From Thalassobellus sediminis (GTDB lineage Bacteria > Bacteroidota > Bacteroidia > Flavobacteriales > Flavobacteriaceae): 64,000 bases of DNA. The notes under the pieces were generated by a model, which saw only the letters and a list, made by a program, of their open reading frames with translations, was not told the DNA's origin and ran no database searches. The position numbers and the translations under genes are program-made. The stretch spans positions 248,001 to 312,000 of the forward strand of contig NZ_JBISCD010000037.1 of NCBI RefSeq assembly GCF_044386045.1. The letters are read 5' to 3'. The first letter of the stretch is position 1, and each line of letters begins with the position of its first letter. This document shows, one piece after another, positions 1-8,806 of the stretch.

Positions 1-2
1 AT

Positions 3-356
3 TTTAATCTTGAAAAAATAATAGATGTAAAATTATTTGAAATAAAAGAATTTGAAGTCGGAGACAAAATTTTATTAATTGAAAATGAAAAAATTTATAA
101 TTTAATTGGGAAAAAAAACTTCGAAGAGGTAAGATTAGACAATAAATTAGCTGAAAATTGTAATATCTCTATTATTGATTTTAGTTTGAAAGCAGATATT
201 AAAAGAATACAGATGAATCTGAATTCTTTAATTAAAAAACATTACAACATTGAATTTGACTCAGTTGATCAAGATTTTTTTAAAATCTTTAATAAATTAA
301 AAGAAAAAATGTATAATGATAATATTCTAATTTTCACCTACTGTTCTGCATTATAA
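3..356 (+). CDS. Hypothetical protein, 5'-truncated by window edge
   Basis: The frame starting at base 3 is open from the window edge to a TAA at 354-356, giving about 117 residues of the C-terminal part of a protein whose start lies outside the window. The visible part is rich in Lys, Asn, Ile and Glu, with no membrane segment and no motif I recognise. The last residues (YCSAL) look unlike a natural end. The +1 frame, open from base 331 to 501, continues with plausible protein ending in a membrane helix, so the gene may be frameshifted near base 325-335. Codon use fits the AT-rich surroundings. No function is assigned. Confidence 0.5.
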   Translation, partial: FNLEKIIDVKLFEIKEFEVGDKILLIENEKIYNLIGKKNFEEVRLDNKLAENCNISIIDFSLKADIKRIQMNLNSLIKKHYNIEFDSVDQDFFKIFNKLKEKMYNDNILIFTYCSAL

Positions 357-396
357 TATTATTAAAAAGTTATTCTCTCTTAAAAAAACTTTTGAA

Positions 397-501
397 ATGG
401 AATATGGATATTCAAGCAAGATTCATTTTGTGCACACAATTTTAGTTTATATTCTGGGAACTATATTTTTATCATTTGCATACATGTATATTAATAAATA
501 G
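397..501 (+). CDS. Small single-helix membrane peptide or frameshifted C-terminus
   Basis: This is a 34-residue open frame beginning MEYGYSSKIHF, with one clear hydrophobic segment (HTILVYILGTIFLSFAYMYI) and a short NK tail. The frame is open upstream to base 331, just after the stop at 328-330, and overlaps the end of the preceding truncated gene. It may therefore be the original C-terminus of that gene, now in another frame, rather than an independent small gene. No promoter or start signal distinguishes the two. The function is unknown. Confidence 0.25.
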   Translation: MEYGYSSKIHFVHTILVYILGTIFLSFAYMYINK

Positions 502-569
502 CAGTTGAAATCCGAAAATACGACTCAAATATCTAAACAAAACTAATAACAGTTAACCCTTATTAAAAA

Positions 570-1148
570 ATGAAACGATTAACTCAGTTTATAAAAAATA
601 ACTCATCAGGAAAAAAAGTTCTAGGTCTTTTTATTCTTACCAATGCCGTTTACATATTTATGCTAACTGTTACGATTCCTAAAACAATGGGGTTCTCGAA
701 TGGAATGAAATTACTGGATATGATGCCAACAGGCTATGACTTGAATTATGTTAGTGAATTATTCAACTTGCTTGGAGAAATTGGACGTCAAACGTATCTA
801 ACAAATCAAATACCTGTGGATATGATTTATCCATTACTTTTCGGACTGACCTACTGTTTGCTTTTAGCTTATTTTCTAAAAAAATTAAACAAACTAAATA
901 CCCCATTTATTTATCTCTGTCTAATTCCTATAATTGCTGGAATAGCAGATTATTTAGAAAATTTCGGGATTATTACAATGCTGAATAGCTATCCGGAATT
1001 GAAAGCGAATATAGTCTCTGTAACTAATATGTTTTCAGTTATAAAAAGTATTTCAACAAGTCTATTTTTTATTGCATTGATTGTAATATTAATAATGCTT
1101 GGTATTAAAAAAATAATTACTAAAAACAGCACTAATGTAGAGGTTTAA
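570..1148 (+). CDS. Four-helix membrane protein of unknown function
   Basis: This is a 192-residue integral membrane protein with four predicted hydrophobic segments, at about residues 18-38, 86-104, 112-132 and 158-180. A roughly 45-residue loop lies between the first two (the part with TMGFSNGMKLLDMMPTGYDL). There is no signal peptidase site and no catalytic motif I recognise. The Lys-rich ends suggest cytoplasmic termini. It stands alone: the next gene starts about 50 nt downstream in the same direction and encodes an unrelated secreted hydrolase. I do not recognise a named family, and a function would be a guess. Confidence 0.7.
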   Translation: MKRLTQFIKNNSSGKKVLGLFILTNAVYIFMLTVTIPKTMGFSNGMKLLDMMPTGYDLNYVSELFNLLGEIGRQTYLTNQIPVDMIYPLLFGLTYCLLLAYFLKKLNKLNTPFIYLCLIPIIAGIADYLENFGIITMLNSYPELKANIVSVTNMFSVIKSISTSLFFIALIVILIMLGIKKIITKNSTNVEV

Positions 1149-1200
1149 TCGAATATTGATAGAATTTTGATATACATAACCGTTAGACAAAATCTTAAAA

Positions 1201-2040
1201 ATGAAATATATAATAACATTATTAATTGCTATTTTATTAATCTCCTTTAAAAGTTCTGAAAACGAAGAACGCACAAAGAATTTTCCCAAAGAAGAACTTC
1301 GCGTTATAAACATTCCAAAAAAGGAGAATGTTTGGGTATTTATCATGGCTGGACAATCTAATATGGCAGGTCGTGGTTTTGTTGAACCTAAAGATACCAT
1401 TCACAATAATCAGATTCTTTCTATAAATAGTAGCAATCAATTAATTTATGCAAAAGAACCTTTGCATTTTTACGAACCGCCACGAACAGGCCTTGATATT
1501 GGTATGTCTTTTGGAAAAGAAATTATAAAGAAAATTCCTGATTCTATCTCGGTTTTATTAATTCCTACAGCAGTTGGAGGAAGTTCTATAGGACAATGGA
1601 TAGAAAACAAAAAACGTTTAGATGTTGAGTTATTTTCAAACTTTAAAGAAAAAATAGAATTAGCCCAAAATTATGGAGTAATAAAAGGAATATTATGGCA
1701 TCAAGGAGAAACTGATACAGACGAAGAAGCTACCATTAAAGAATATGACAAAAACCTTTCAGTATTAATTTCAAAATTTCGAGAAGCTACAAATAATGAT
1801 CAGTTACCCGTAATTATTGGAGAACTTGGAGATTATTCAAAATACAAGGAAAAATGGAACCAATTAAATTCAAAAATATTGGAGTTCTCCAAAACAGATA
1901 GTCTTGTAAGAGTCGTTAAATCAAAAGGTTTAAAAGACAAAGGAGACAAACTTCATTTTGATTCAAAAAGCATTCGTTTATTTGGAAAAAGATATGCTAA
2001 AAAATTCTTTGAATTAATAACGATTCAAAACGATAAATAG
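1201..2040 (+). CDS. Secreted SGNH esterase, sialate O-acetylesterase (SASA) family
   Basis: This 279-residue protein belongs to the carbohydrate-esterase SASA group of SGNH hydrolases, which remove O-acetyl groups from sugars. The N-terminus (about residues 1-18) is hydrophobic and reads as a signal peptide, so the enzyme probably acts in the periplasm or outside. Block I is GQSNMAGRG with nucleophile Ser53. A Gly-rich block with VGGSS follows at about 125-129. WHQGETD (about 166-172) is typical of the family. Asp249 and His252 in GDKLHF form the end of the triad. The natural substrate cannot be read from sequence; acetylated plant or algal polysaccharide is possible. It is not in an obvious operon. 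Confidence 0.85.
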   Translation: MKYIITLLIAILLISFKSSENEERTKNFPKEELRVINIPKKENVWVFIMAGQSNMAGRGFVEPKDTIHNNQILSINSSNQLIYAKEPLHFYEPPRTGLDIGMSFGKEIIKKIPDSISVLLIPTAVGGSSIGQWIENKKRLDVELFSNFKEKIELAQNYGVIKGILWHQGETDTDEEATIKEYDKNLSVLISKFREATNNDQLPVIIGELGDYSKYKEKWNQLNSKILEFSKTDSLVRVVKSKGLKDKGDKLHFDSKSIRLFGKRYAKKFFELITIQNDK

Positions 2041-2154
2041 CGAAGTATAAAATTATAAAACCGTTACTTTTCATAAGCACCAAACTAATATCTTACAAAC
2101 TTAAGATTTGTATCTTACCACTTTATTTTTTTTAAAATAGTTAAATAATAAATA

Positions 2155-3234
2155 ATGAAACAACTAGCCACTATCCTTTTTTTAATAGGTGCTTTAACCT
2201 TAAATGCTCAAGACTATCCTGAGGTTACAATTCCAGGTTCTCATATAAGAAACATCACATCTTCTATTGTAGAAGGACAAGAATATGAATTACATATTTT
2301 GTTGCCCTCGAATTATAGAAATAGCACAAAAAAATATCCAGTTGTTTATTTAATGGATTCTCAATGGGACTTTCCTTTGGTGAAATCTATTTATGGAGAA
2401 CAGTATTATGATGGGTTTATACCAGAAATTATTGTTGTTGGAGTCACTTGGGGAGGCAAAAAGCCTAACCCTAATACCTTGCGCGCTAGAGATTACTCAC
2501 CTACCAAAGGAACAGAGAATAGTGACACAGGAGGGGCCGATAAATTTCTAGATTTTATGAAAACCGAATTATTTCCATTCATAGAAAGTAATTATAGAGC
2601 TAAATCTGAACAACGAACTTTAATGGGATGCTCTTTTGGAGGTTTAGTTACTTTATATGCATTATTTACTCATACTGATATGTTTGACGGCTATGTTGCA
2701 GCGAGTCCGGGAGTTGGCTGGGATAATGAAAGTATTTATCAGTTTGAAAAAACATTCCCTAGAAATAATAAAAAAACTGTTAAAGTATATATGACTGTTG
2801 GCGATGTGGAAAGCGGTCGACCAAAATACGAGAAATTTGCAGCAACAATGAAAAACAATAATTATGACAATGTACATTTAATTTCAAAAGTGCTAGAAAA
2901 CACTGGACATTCAGGAACAAAATGCGAAACCTATACCAGAGGATTACAATATGTGTTTGAAAGAAAAAAAATGAAGCTAAATGATGCCATTTTAAATAAA
3001 TACGTTGGCACTTATAAGTTTAACGATAACACGGAAGCTCTAATAAAAAATGAAGATGGCCATTTAGTAATTGAATCTCCTCAAGGGAAAGTTACACTTT
3101 TAGCAAATACTGAAAATCATTTTTATGCAACATTCGGGCTTTATAATATTCATTTTAAAGAACAGAAAAATAAAGTTAAAAGTTTTGATTTAGTAACTTT
3201 TGGAGGAACTCTAAATTTCATTAAAATGGAATGA
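2155..3234 (+). CDS. Secreted alpha/beta-hydrolase, esterase D/IroE type
   Basis: This 359-residue protein has a signal peptide (about 1-19, ending LNAQ) followed by a putative-esterase domain (PF00756 type) at about 25-270. The nucleophile elbow is GCSFGGL with Ser160, and the likely catalytic His is in NTGHSGTK near 253. Enzymes of this type cleave siderophore esters, feruloyl esters or simple acyl esters; the sequence does not decide which. The last 80 residues form a small beta-rich domain (KYVGTYKF and onward) of the kind often attached to Bacteroidota esterases and beta-lactamase-like hydrolases. It follows the SASA esterase by 114 nt in the same direction, with a possible shared theme of deacylation. 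Confidence 0.85.
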   Translation: MKQLATILFLIGALTLNAQDYPEVTIPGSHIRNITSSIVEGQEYELHILLPSNYRNSTKKYPVVYLMDSQWDFPLVKSIYGEQYYDGFIPEIIVVGVTWGGKKPNPNTLRARDYSPTKGTENSDTGGADKFLDFMKTELFPFIESNYRAKSEQRTLMGCSFGGLVTLYALFTHTDMFDGYVAASPGVGWDNESIYQFEKTFPRNNKKTVKVYMTVGDVESGRPKYEKFAATMKNNNYDNVHLISKVLENTGHSGTKCETYTRGLQYVFERKKMKLNDAILNKYVGTYKFNDNTEALIKNEDGHLVIESPQGKVTLLANTENHFYATFGLYNIHFKEQKNKVKSFDLVTFGGTLNFIKME

Positions 3235-3349
3235 TAAGCTATAGGCATACTATTAGAAGAAAACACTGTAAAAATTGAAGTCGAAAACAAAAACTCTGGT
3301 TCTGCTTTAAGAGCTTTTTGAAAACTAAATATTGTTACAAAATTACAGA

Positions 3350-3685
3350 ATGAATTACAACAATAAAACATTCAGACCCGTTGAGAATTCTGAAAATGGA
3401 GAAACGACTGAAGAAACCATTTTTAAATATAAGCAAAACGGAAATATTCTAACCTCTGAATATAGTGGCGGACACATTGTTAGTGGACATTTAATAGGTT
3501 TGGTAGATGACGATGGCGCTATTAACATGCGCTATCATCAAGTAAATACAAAAGGTGAACTGATGACTGGAATTTGTCATTCAAAACCTGAGATAATGGC
3601 AAATGGAAAAATTAGACTTTATGAGGCATGGACATGGACTTCGGGCAATAAATCTAGTGGAAAATCTATTTTAGAGGAAATCTAA
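3350..3685 (+). CDS. Small conserved protein of the N-acetylglutamate-synthase-like type
   Basis: A 111-residue protein starts at the ATG at 3350. A further upstream in-frame start at 3332 would add six residues, but the sequence MNYNNKTFRPVEN gives the more natural beginning. It resembles small Bacteroidota proteins often labelled n-acetylglutamate synthase: N-terminal NYNNKTFR, then ETIFKY, SGGHIVSGHLIGLVDDDGAINMRYHQVN and RLYEAWTWTSG, a beta-rich lipocalin-like pattern. That enzyme name is probably an inherited label; I see no acetyltransferase motif. It is probably monocistronic, since a dispersed repeat begins about 30 nt after the stop codon. Confidence 0.7.
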   Translation: MNYNNKTFRPVENSENGETTEETIFKYKQNGNILTSEYSGGHIVSGHLIGLVDDDGAINMRYHQVNTKGELMTGICHSKPEIMANGKIRLYEAWTWTSGNKSSGKSILEEI

Positions 3686-3713
3686 ATGACTCTAAAAAAC
3701 ACGGATTCTTTTT

Positions 3714-3823
3714 GCGTTAGCGATAGTAGTGATAGCTTTTGGTGAGCGGGAGCTTCGAGCCAAAACTACAAACGGATAGCGCGACCTTTAGCCTGAACAG
3801 ATTTCAGGATAAAGGTAACGCCC
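3714..3823 (-). repeat. Dispersed GGGCGTTACC...CTAACGC element, copy 1
   Basis: Read on the minus strand, this intergenic stretch begins GGGCGTTACC and ends ATCGCTAACGC, so its tips can pair (GCGTTA with TAACGC). It contains an internal block GGTCGCGCTATCCGTT. A second copy at 50838-50924 has the same ends and a matching block GGGTCGGGCTTTCTGTT. The middle of each copy is variable and may form hairpins. Base composition is clearly richer in G+C than the surroundings. The two copies support a mobile or extragenic structured repeat, not a terminator alone. Confidence 0.7.
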
Positions 3824-3840
3824 TAAAAAAATGTTTGCTA

Positions 3841-4326
3841 TTAACTTATCCTTTTAATTTCTTCACTAACCCCTATATGCTTCTGATTTAAATAATCTAC
3901 AACCGATACTATATTTTTAAAAAGAGTTCTTTGCTTTTTATTATTCTTTACTTGTTCTAAGTTGTATTGCTTTATTAAATTACTTGGCTTCTCAAATGTT
4001 CTTAAAAACTCAAATAAATATCGCAAAGTTTTACCTTCTTCAAAATTTATAAAACCAATATAGTTTAGGTCTTTTTGGTTAAAAAGGTACCTAACTCCTG
4101 CTTTTATTGCGGCTTCATTTCCTTTGTTTTGTTTAATATCTATAATGGTATAAACATGTTCTGATGCATCATTTAATTGCTGTAATTTTTCTAAAGTTTT
4201 ATCGGTACTTGCATTGTTTACTAAGCACAAATGCGTAACGTTTTTTAAATCTAAAAACTCTTTATGCAGCTTACTATCTATAGAAAAAGCATTGTTGTGA
4301 AATATTATTATAATTCCAATTTTCAT
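3841..4326 (-). CDS. Truncated, probably inactive GT2-like protein
   Basis: This 161-residue protein aligns with the first half of the glycosyltransferase domain of the gene just upstream (REC-GT2; gap 25 nt, same strand, probably one operon). Shared landmarks are the N-terminal beta-strand, VNNASTDKT (matching VNDGSKDKT), NKGNEAAIKAG (matching NGGKAEAVRLG) and LNYIGFINFEE. At that last position the active family has a DXD metal-binding motif (LDADLST in the partner). Here the acidic pair is replaced by Asn-Phe-Glu and the acceptor-binding half is missing. It is likely catalytically dead, perhaps a regulatory or scaffolding partner, or a decaying duplicate. Confidence 0.75.
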   Translation of the reverse strand: MKIGIIIIFHNNAFSIDSKLHKEFLDLKNVTHLCLVNNASTDKTLEKLQQLNDASEHVYTIIDIKQNKGNEAAIKAGVRYLFNQKDLNYIGFINFEEGKTLRYLFEFLRTFEKPSNLIKQYNLEQVKNNKKQRTLFKNIVSVVDYLNQKHIGVSEEIKRIS

Positions 4327-4351
4327 GAATCACTCTTTTAATATTAAAGTA

Positions 4352-5536
4352 CTAAACCACTTCTAATTTAACCTCTACGCTATTTTTTATAGCATGCTTT
4401 TTACTTCTATAAACCCAAGCTATTTGTGCTAACTGTCCCATAATTTTTATCGAATCTTTCATTGATAATTTAGATCCATCGGCATGTACCCATCTTTTTA
4501 ATGGTTGCTCGCATAACATTGCCTTTGCTTTTTTAAGTCCAAAGTGTAGTGTCATTCTTTTAAAAATTTCGACATCAAATATCCATTGCGTTACAAATTT
4601 TTGATTAAAAGCAATACCTATAACATCTTTATGAAAAATTTTAGCACCACATTGTGTGTCTTTAAAATTCATTTTTAAAATCTTTCTGATAATAAAATTA
4701 ATGGTAAAACTAATTATTTGTCTTGCAGATTCTTTAGCAATATTTGCTCCCATTCTTGTAATACGTGAACCACTTACAATTTTAAAATTAGAGTGCTCAA
4801 TAGTTTTTACTAAGTCATCAAAATCTGCTAAATCTGTAGATAAATCGGCATCTAAAAACCCTATATAATCTAAATCTGTTTTTTTAGCCATATGAAGCAT
4901 ACCTAAACGAACAGCTTCAGCCTTTCCTCCATTTTTTTCGCAATTGTAAACTGTAATAAAATCTTCTCTTCCTTTTCGTAAGTCATTTAAAACTTCAAGA
5001 GTTTTATCTTTACTACCATCATTTACAAAACACAAGTGGTATCCAGAGTTTTTATCTATATAATCTGTAAATTCTTTGCTTAACAAACGCTCTTCTTCAT
5101 TATAACATGGAATTACAACGCCTACGCAACGTTCTTGTATCATAACATTGCTTTTAGTAGCGACTGTCTTTATTTCAGGCGCACCAATTAATCGTTTTAC
5201 ACGTGCACAAATTTCGTTTAAGCTTAATGGTTTCTTCATATAATCGTTAATACCCAATTCAAAACCTTTAGTAATAGTTTCGTCTTTTGTATCACCAGAT
5301 AATACCATGATTGCTGTTTTAGATTTTTCTGTCTCTCTAATATACTTCACAATATCTAAGCCTTTAATTCCAGGCATATTAATATCTACAATAACTAAGT
5401 CTGGATTAAATGATTCGTATAACTCCAAACCTTTAGCGGCATCTGTTTCTATTTTAACTTCGTAACCTAATTCTACTAATCGCTTTTGTAAAGGCAACAA
5501 TACTAATTGTTGGTCGTCTATAGCTAATACTCTCAT
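4352..5536 (-). CDS. Response-regulator receiver fused to GT2 glycosyltransferase
   Basis: This 394-residue two-domain cytoplasmic protein has a receiver domain at about 1-118, with acidic pair Asp7/Asp8, phospho-acceptor Asp51 (VIVDINMPG), switch Ser80 and Lys101/102. A GT2 domain at about 136-385 resembles dolichyl/undecaprenyl-phosphate sugar transferases, with VVIPCYNEEERL, VNDGSKDKT, Asp229-Ala-Asp231 as the DXD motif, DTQCGAKIF and QWIFDVE. There are no strong C-terminal membrane helices, unlike GtrB/ArnC. The fusion implies that sugar transfer is set directly by phosphorylation. Its promoter carries the doubled CCATTCGTCTACAC site (5621-5655), so it is probably controlled by the LytTR operon at 21-25 kb. 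It diverges from the exopolysaccharide operon starting at 5717. Confidence 0.88.
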   Translation of the reverse strand: MRVLAIDDQQLVLLPLQKRLVELGYEVKIETDAAKGLELYESFNPDLVIVDINMPGIKGLDIVKYIRETEKSKTAIMVLSGDTKDETITKGFELGINDYMKKPLSLNEICARVKRLIGAPEIKTVATKSNVMIQERCVGVVIPCYNEEERLLSKEFTDYIDKNSGYHLCFVNDGSKDKTLEVLNDLRKGREDFITVYNCEKNGGKAEAVRLGMLHMAKKTDLDYIGFLDADLSTDLADFDDLVKTIEHSNFKIVSGSRITRMGANIAKESARQIISFTINFIIRKILKMNFKDTQCGAKIFHKDVIGIAFNQKFVTQWIFDVEIFKRMTLHFGLKKAKAMLCEQPLKRWVHADGSKLSMKDSIKIMGQLAQIAWVYRSKKHAIKNSVEVKLEVV

Positions 5537-5564
5537 AATTAAAGTTTTTAGAATTATTATACTC

Positions 5565-5655
5565 CAAAAGTAGTTGACAAACCTTCGTTAAAATTGATAT
5601 TTAGTTAAACACCAAGCTTTGTGTAGACGAATGGTAATTTTGTGTAGACAATTAA
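5565..5655 (-). promoter_or_regulatory. Divergent promoter with doubled LytTR/AlgR-like box (site A)
   Basis: On the minus strand CCATTCGTCTACAC (5621-5634) and a second partial copy GTCTACAC (5642-5649) lie exactly 21 nt apart. The -7 box TACTTTTG for the REC-GT2 gene is at 5565-5572 (minus strand), 56 nt from the first copy. No TTG is seen at the expected -33 position, as for an activator-dependent promoter. On the plus strand TATATTTA at 5681-5688 could be the -7 box of the operon starting at 5717, so the site may serve both directions. LytTR proteins bind direct repeats two helical turns apart. Confidence 0.72.
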
Positions 5656-5716
5656 AAATGAAAGCTCCACTTAATTTATTTATATTTACATTAACAAGAT
5701 TGTTACTACATATTTA

Positions 5717-8700
5717 ATGAAAGAAACAACAAATAAATACTTAATTGTAGCCTTACTTTTAGGATTGGCTTTTCATGGAACTTCTATATTCTTTACTTTA
5801 GAAACGACCTATGATGCCTTAATTCATTTGTTTTTTGCTGATCATTACTCTAACAGTTGGTTTGAACCCTGGAATCAAAAATGGTATACAGGTTTTACGG
5901 TAATGAGTTATCCGCCTTTAGTGCATCAATCTATTGCAGCACTTTCGTTTATTGGCGGTCTTAAATTTGGCATGTTTACAGTAGCCTTAATTAGTATTGT
6001 ACTTTTTATTACTGGTGTTTACAGGTTTTCGCTACTTATTACATCGAATAGAACTGCGGCAGGTTATGCTTCTATTTTAGCTGTTTTATCGTCATCGTTT
6101 GTTGAGACTTTACACATTTTTGGGCAACTCCCTAGCATTATTGGTATTGCCGTTTTAATGCATGCCTTACCAGAAATTTATTTATGGTTAAAAACAGGCA
6201 AGTATCGTTATTTATTTACATCGCTGTCATTAATTGCTGTAACCGTAACATCGCACCATGTGACTCCTATATTTGGAATGATATTTTTTATTTTCCCACT
6301 AATAGGCATGGTAATTATGGATGTTTCAAGAGAACAGGTAGATTCTGTAAAAGCCATTACTATTAAAGTGTTTTTAAATAGTTTTTTTAAACTTTTTAAA
6401 CGTATTATAAGTTTTGGAATGCTTTCACTGGTTATTATAGTTGGCTGCATTTTACCATATTGGATAAATTCAAAAAACAACCCCATTACTCAAGTTCCAA
6501 TTCCTCATGGATCTCGTGATAATTTTTTAGAGATTACATCGTCTGGGTTAGTGTTCTTTTTAATTCCTTGGGGTGTTTTATTAATACTTCTCCCCTACAT
6601 CTTTTATAGATATTACAGCAAACGGTATTTGTTTTTTGGGTTTTCAATAACAATACTTACTATTTTAGGAACTGGAGGCACCACCTTTATTCCTAGACTT
6701 TTTTTAGGAGAAACTGCTTTTAATATATTAACATTAGATCGTTTTACGCTTTGGGCATCCATCATGTCCTTACCTCTTTTTGGTGAGTTTGTATATCGCT
6801 TTGCTGAAGGTGATTTAAAGCAACTTATTCAAAATAGATTTGGAGCTATTTATCACCGACTCATTGGTGGTTTACTTGCTGGCTTATTTATATTCATGAC
6901 CATATTCACAATGAGCTTGGGTTATTTTAGACCTTCACAACCTCAGCAAATTAAAATGTTGCCTATTGTGAATTTCCTTAATCAAGATCAACATGACCAA
7001 TGGCGGTATATGACTTTAGGATTTGGCGATCAAATGGCATGGTTATCTGCACAAACAAAGGCTATGAGTGTTGATGGTAATTACCATTCTGCAAGACGCT
7101 TACCTGAGCTTACCACACGCCCTATTGAACGTTTAGAAAACTCTAAATTTAAAGGTGTTGAAGGTATAGGGTCGTTACAACAATTTTTAACCACACCAGA
7201 GAAATATAATTTTAAGTATATATTCTCTAATGATAAGTTTTACGATCCTATTTTATATTTCTGTGGGTGGCAACGCTTACGGCAATTAGAAAATGGCATA
7301 CAGGTTTGGGAAAAACTAAACGTCCCGCCTATATCTTCTATTTTGCCAAAAGATGATGTTGTAAAATGGCAAAAAATACTGTGGGGTATTATGCCTTTCC
7401 TAACAGTTATTATTGCTTTTATTTTAAATATTCAAATGCTTTGGATTCGATTATTAAAAAGAAAGCGAAAAGTTATTCCTGAATATTTAAAATTTAAAAA
7501 TAACTATTCTAAATTCTCAAAAGGTGTTCTTAGAATTACACATATTTGGTCGGTAATTTTAGCTATTACAGTCTGCTTTGGTATTTACAAATTCTATATT
7601 AAAAATGATGCACATCATTCTCCAGAAAATGCATTACTAGCCTATTATGATGCGTTAGATTTTAAAGAATTTGAAAAAGCATATAGCTTAATTAATCCGA
7701 AAAGCAATTTACCTATGGCTCAGTATATGTTGGAAATTTCGGTTACTGATGGCCTACTTAGTTCTTATGCAAAACTAGATGCTATTGAAGCCATCATCAC
7801 CTCTAAAACAGACAATTTAGCAACAGTAAAAGTAAACACCAATTGGATTACGCCTTTAGAAAAAATAAACAAAACCGATTATAAATCGTTAGTAAAATTA
7901 AAAGGAAAATGGTTTATTCAACCAGATGATATCGATCTAGACTTACCTCCAGATCAACTGTATTCTGGTAATCTTACAAAATATTTTAACCAAGGACGCC
8001 GACGCATCACTACAGAACAAACACACCATGAAGATGTTTTAAAACAACCTGTTTTAGAAATACTATCGGCTAAATTGATAAAGCACAATAACAGTTATGC
8101 TTTAATTGGTGAAGTTCAAAACATAGATAACGTTCCTGCCGATGTTGTTTTAAAAGGCACTTTGTATAACGATACGAATAAAGAGTTAGCAACCTACAAC
8201 GCCAAATATCATGTTAAGCATAAATTAATGCCGAAGGAAGTGAGTTCTTTTAAAATTAATTTTGAAGGTATTGCCTGGTCTAAAACTCAAGATTCTATTC
8301 CAAAAACCTTTAATCCTGATGAGTTTACACCTGTTGAATTCGAAGAGCAACCTACAAAATTCAACTTGCAAATAGCAGGTAATGTTTCAGGATCTGATTT
8401 ATATAAAGATGCGACTTTAAGTGATTTAAATATTTCAACAAATACTATTTCAGGGAAATTATTTAATTCTGGATTAGAAGAAATCACCATTCCGCAATTA
8501 ATAATTACATATTATGATACCAACAAAAACATGCTTTGGGTAGACCATCATTTTATAGAAAAAGGCATCAGACAGCAACGACAACAAGCTTTTGAATTTC
8601 CTATTCTAAAAAACGACAGCATTAACATCATAAATGAAGACATGAAAAACTGCTTTGTTAATGGCTTACCAAACACATCTATTTCTAACAAAGTAGTTCC

Positions 8701-8806
8701 TAATCGAATTAATAATCAAACACATGCTGTTTTACAACCCATAAAACATGCAAACTATAGTTTTATAAAAATTGAATTGAATAGTTATATAGGAAATCCG
8801 AATTAA
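5717..8806 (+). CDS. Large GT-C-like membrane protein (6-PTPS-related type)
   Basis: This 1029-residue protein has about 10-11 hydrophobic segments between residues 8 and 415 and two more near 553-575 and 608-628. The first loop (TYDALIHLFFADHYSNSW, then SYPPLVHQ) has the layout of GT-C/PTPS-related membrane proteins, which carry an acidic residue after helix 1 and a YPP motif, and are thought to use lipid-linked sugars. The C-terminal soluble part holds an NTF2/DUF4878-like region (about 635-725, ENALLAYYDALDFKEFEKAY) and an FxLYD-like beta domain (about 770-850, ALIGEVQNIDNVPADVVLKG). The next gene starts within its stop codon (1-nt overlap), so they are co-transcribed. Probable role: inner-membrane assembly or modification of the exopolysaccharide. 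Enzymatic activity is inferred only. Confidence 0.75.
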   Translation: MKETTNKYLIVALLLGLAFHGTSIFFTLETTYDALIHLFFADHYSNSWFEPWNQKWYTGFTVMSYPPLVHQSIAALSFIGGLKFGMFTVALISIVLFITGVYRFSLLITSNRTAAGYASILAVLSSSFVETLHIFGQLPSIIGIAVLMHALPEIYLWLKTGKYRYLFTSLSLIAVTVTSHHVTPIFGMIFFIFPLIGMVIMDVSREQVDSVKAITIKVFLNSFFKLFKRIISFGMLSLVIIVGCILPYWINSKNNPITQVPIPHGSRDNFLEITSSGLVFFLIPWGVLLILLPYIFYRYYSKRYLFFGFSITILTILGTGGTTFIPRLFLGETAFNILTLDRFTLWASIMSLPLFGEFVYRFAEGDLKQLIQNRFGAIYHRLIGGLLAGLFIFMTIFTMSLGYFRPSQPQQIKMLPIVNFLNQDQHDQWRYMTLGFGDQMAWLSAQTKAMSVDGNYHSARRLPELTTRPIERLENSKFKGVEGIGSLQQFLTTPEKYNFKYIFSNDKFYDPILYFCGWQRLRQLENGIQVWEKLNVPPISSILPKDDVVKWQKILWGIMPFLTVIIAFILNIQMLWIRLLKRKRKVIPEYLKFKNNYSKFSKGVLRITHIWSVILAITVCFGIYKFYIKNDAHHSPENALLAYYDALDFKEFEKAYSLINPKSNLPMAQYMLEISVTDGLLSSYAKLDAIEAIITSKTDNLATVKVNTNWITPLEKINKTDYKSLVKLKGKWFIQPDDIDLDLPPDQLYSGNLTKYFNQGRRRITTEQTHHEDVLKQPVLEILSAKLIKHNNSYALIGEVQNIDNVPADVVLKGTLYNDTNKELATYNAKYHVKHKLMPKEVSSFKINFEGIAWSKTQDSIPKTFNPDEFTPVEFEEQPTKFNLQIAGNVSGSDLYKDATLSDLNISTNTISGKLFNSGLEEITIPQLIITYYDTNKNMLWVDHHFIEKGIRQQRQQAFEFPILKNDSINIINEDMKNCFVNGLPNTSISNKVVPNRINNQTHAVLQPIKHANYSFIKIELNSYIGNPN

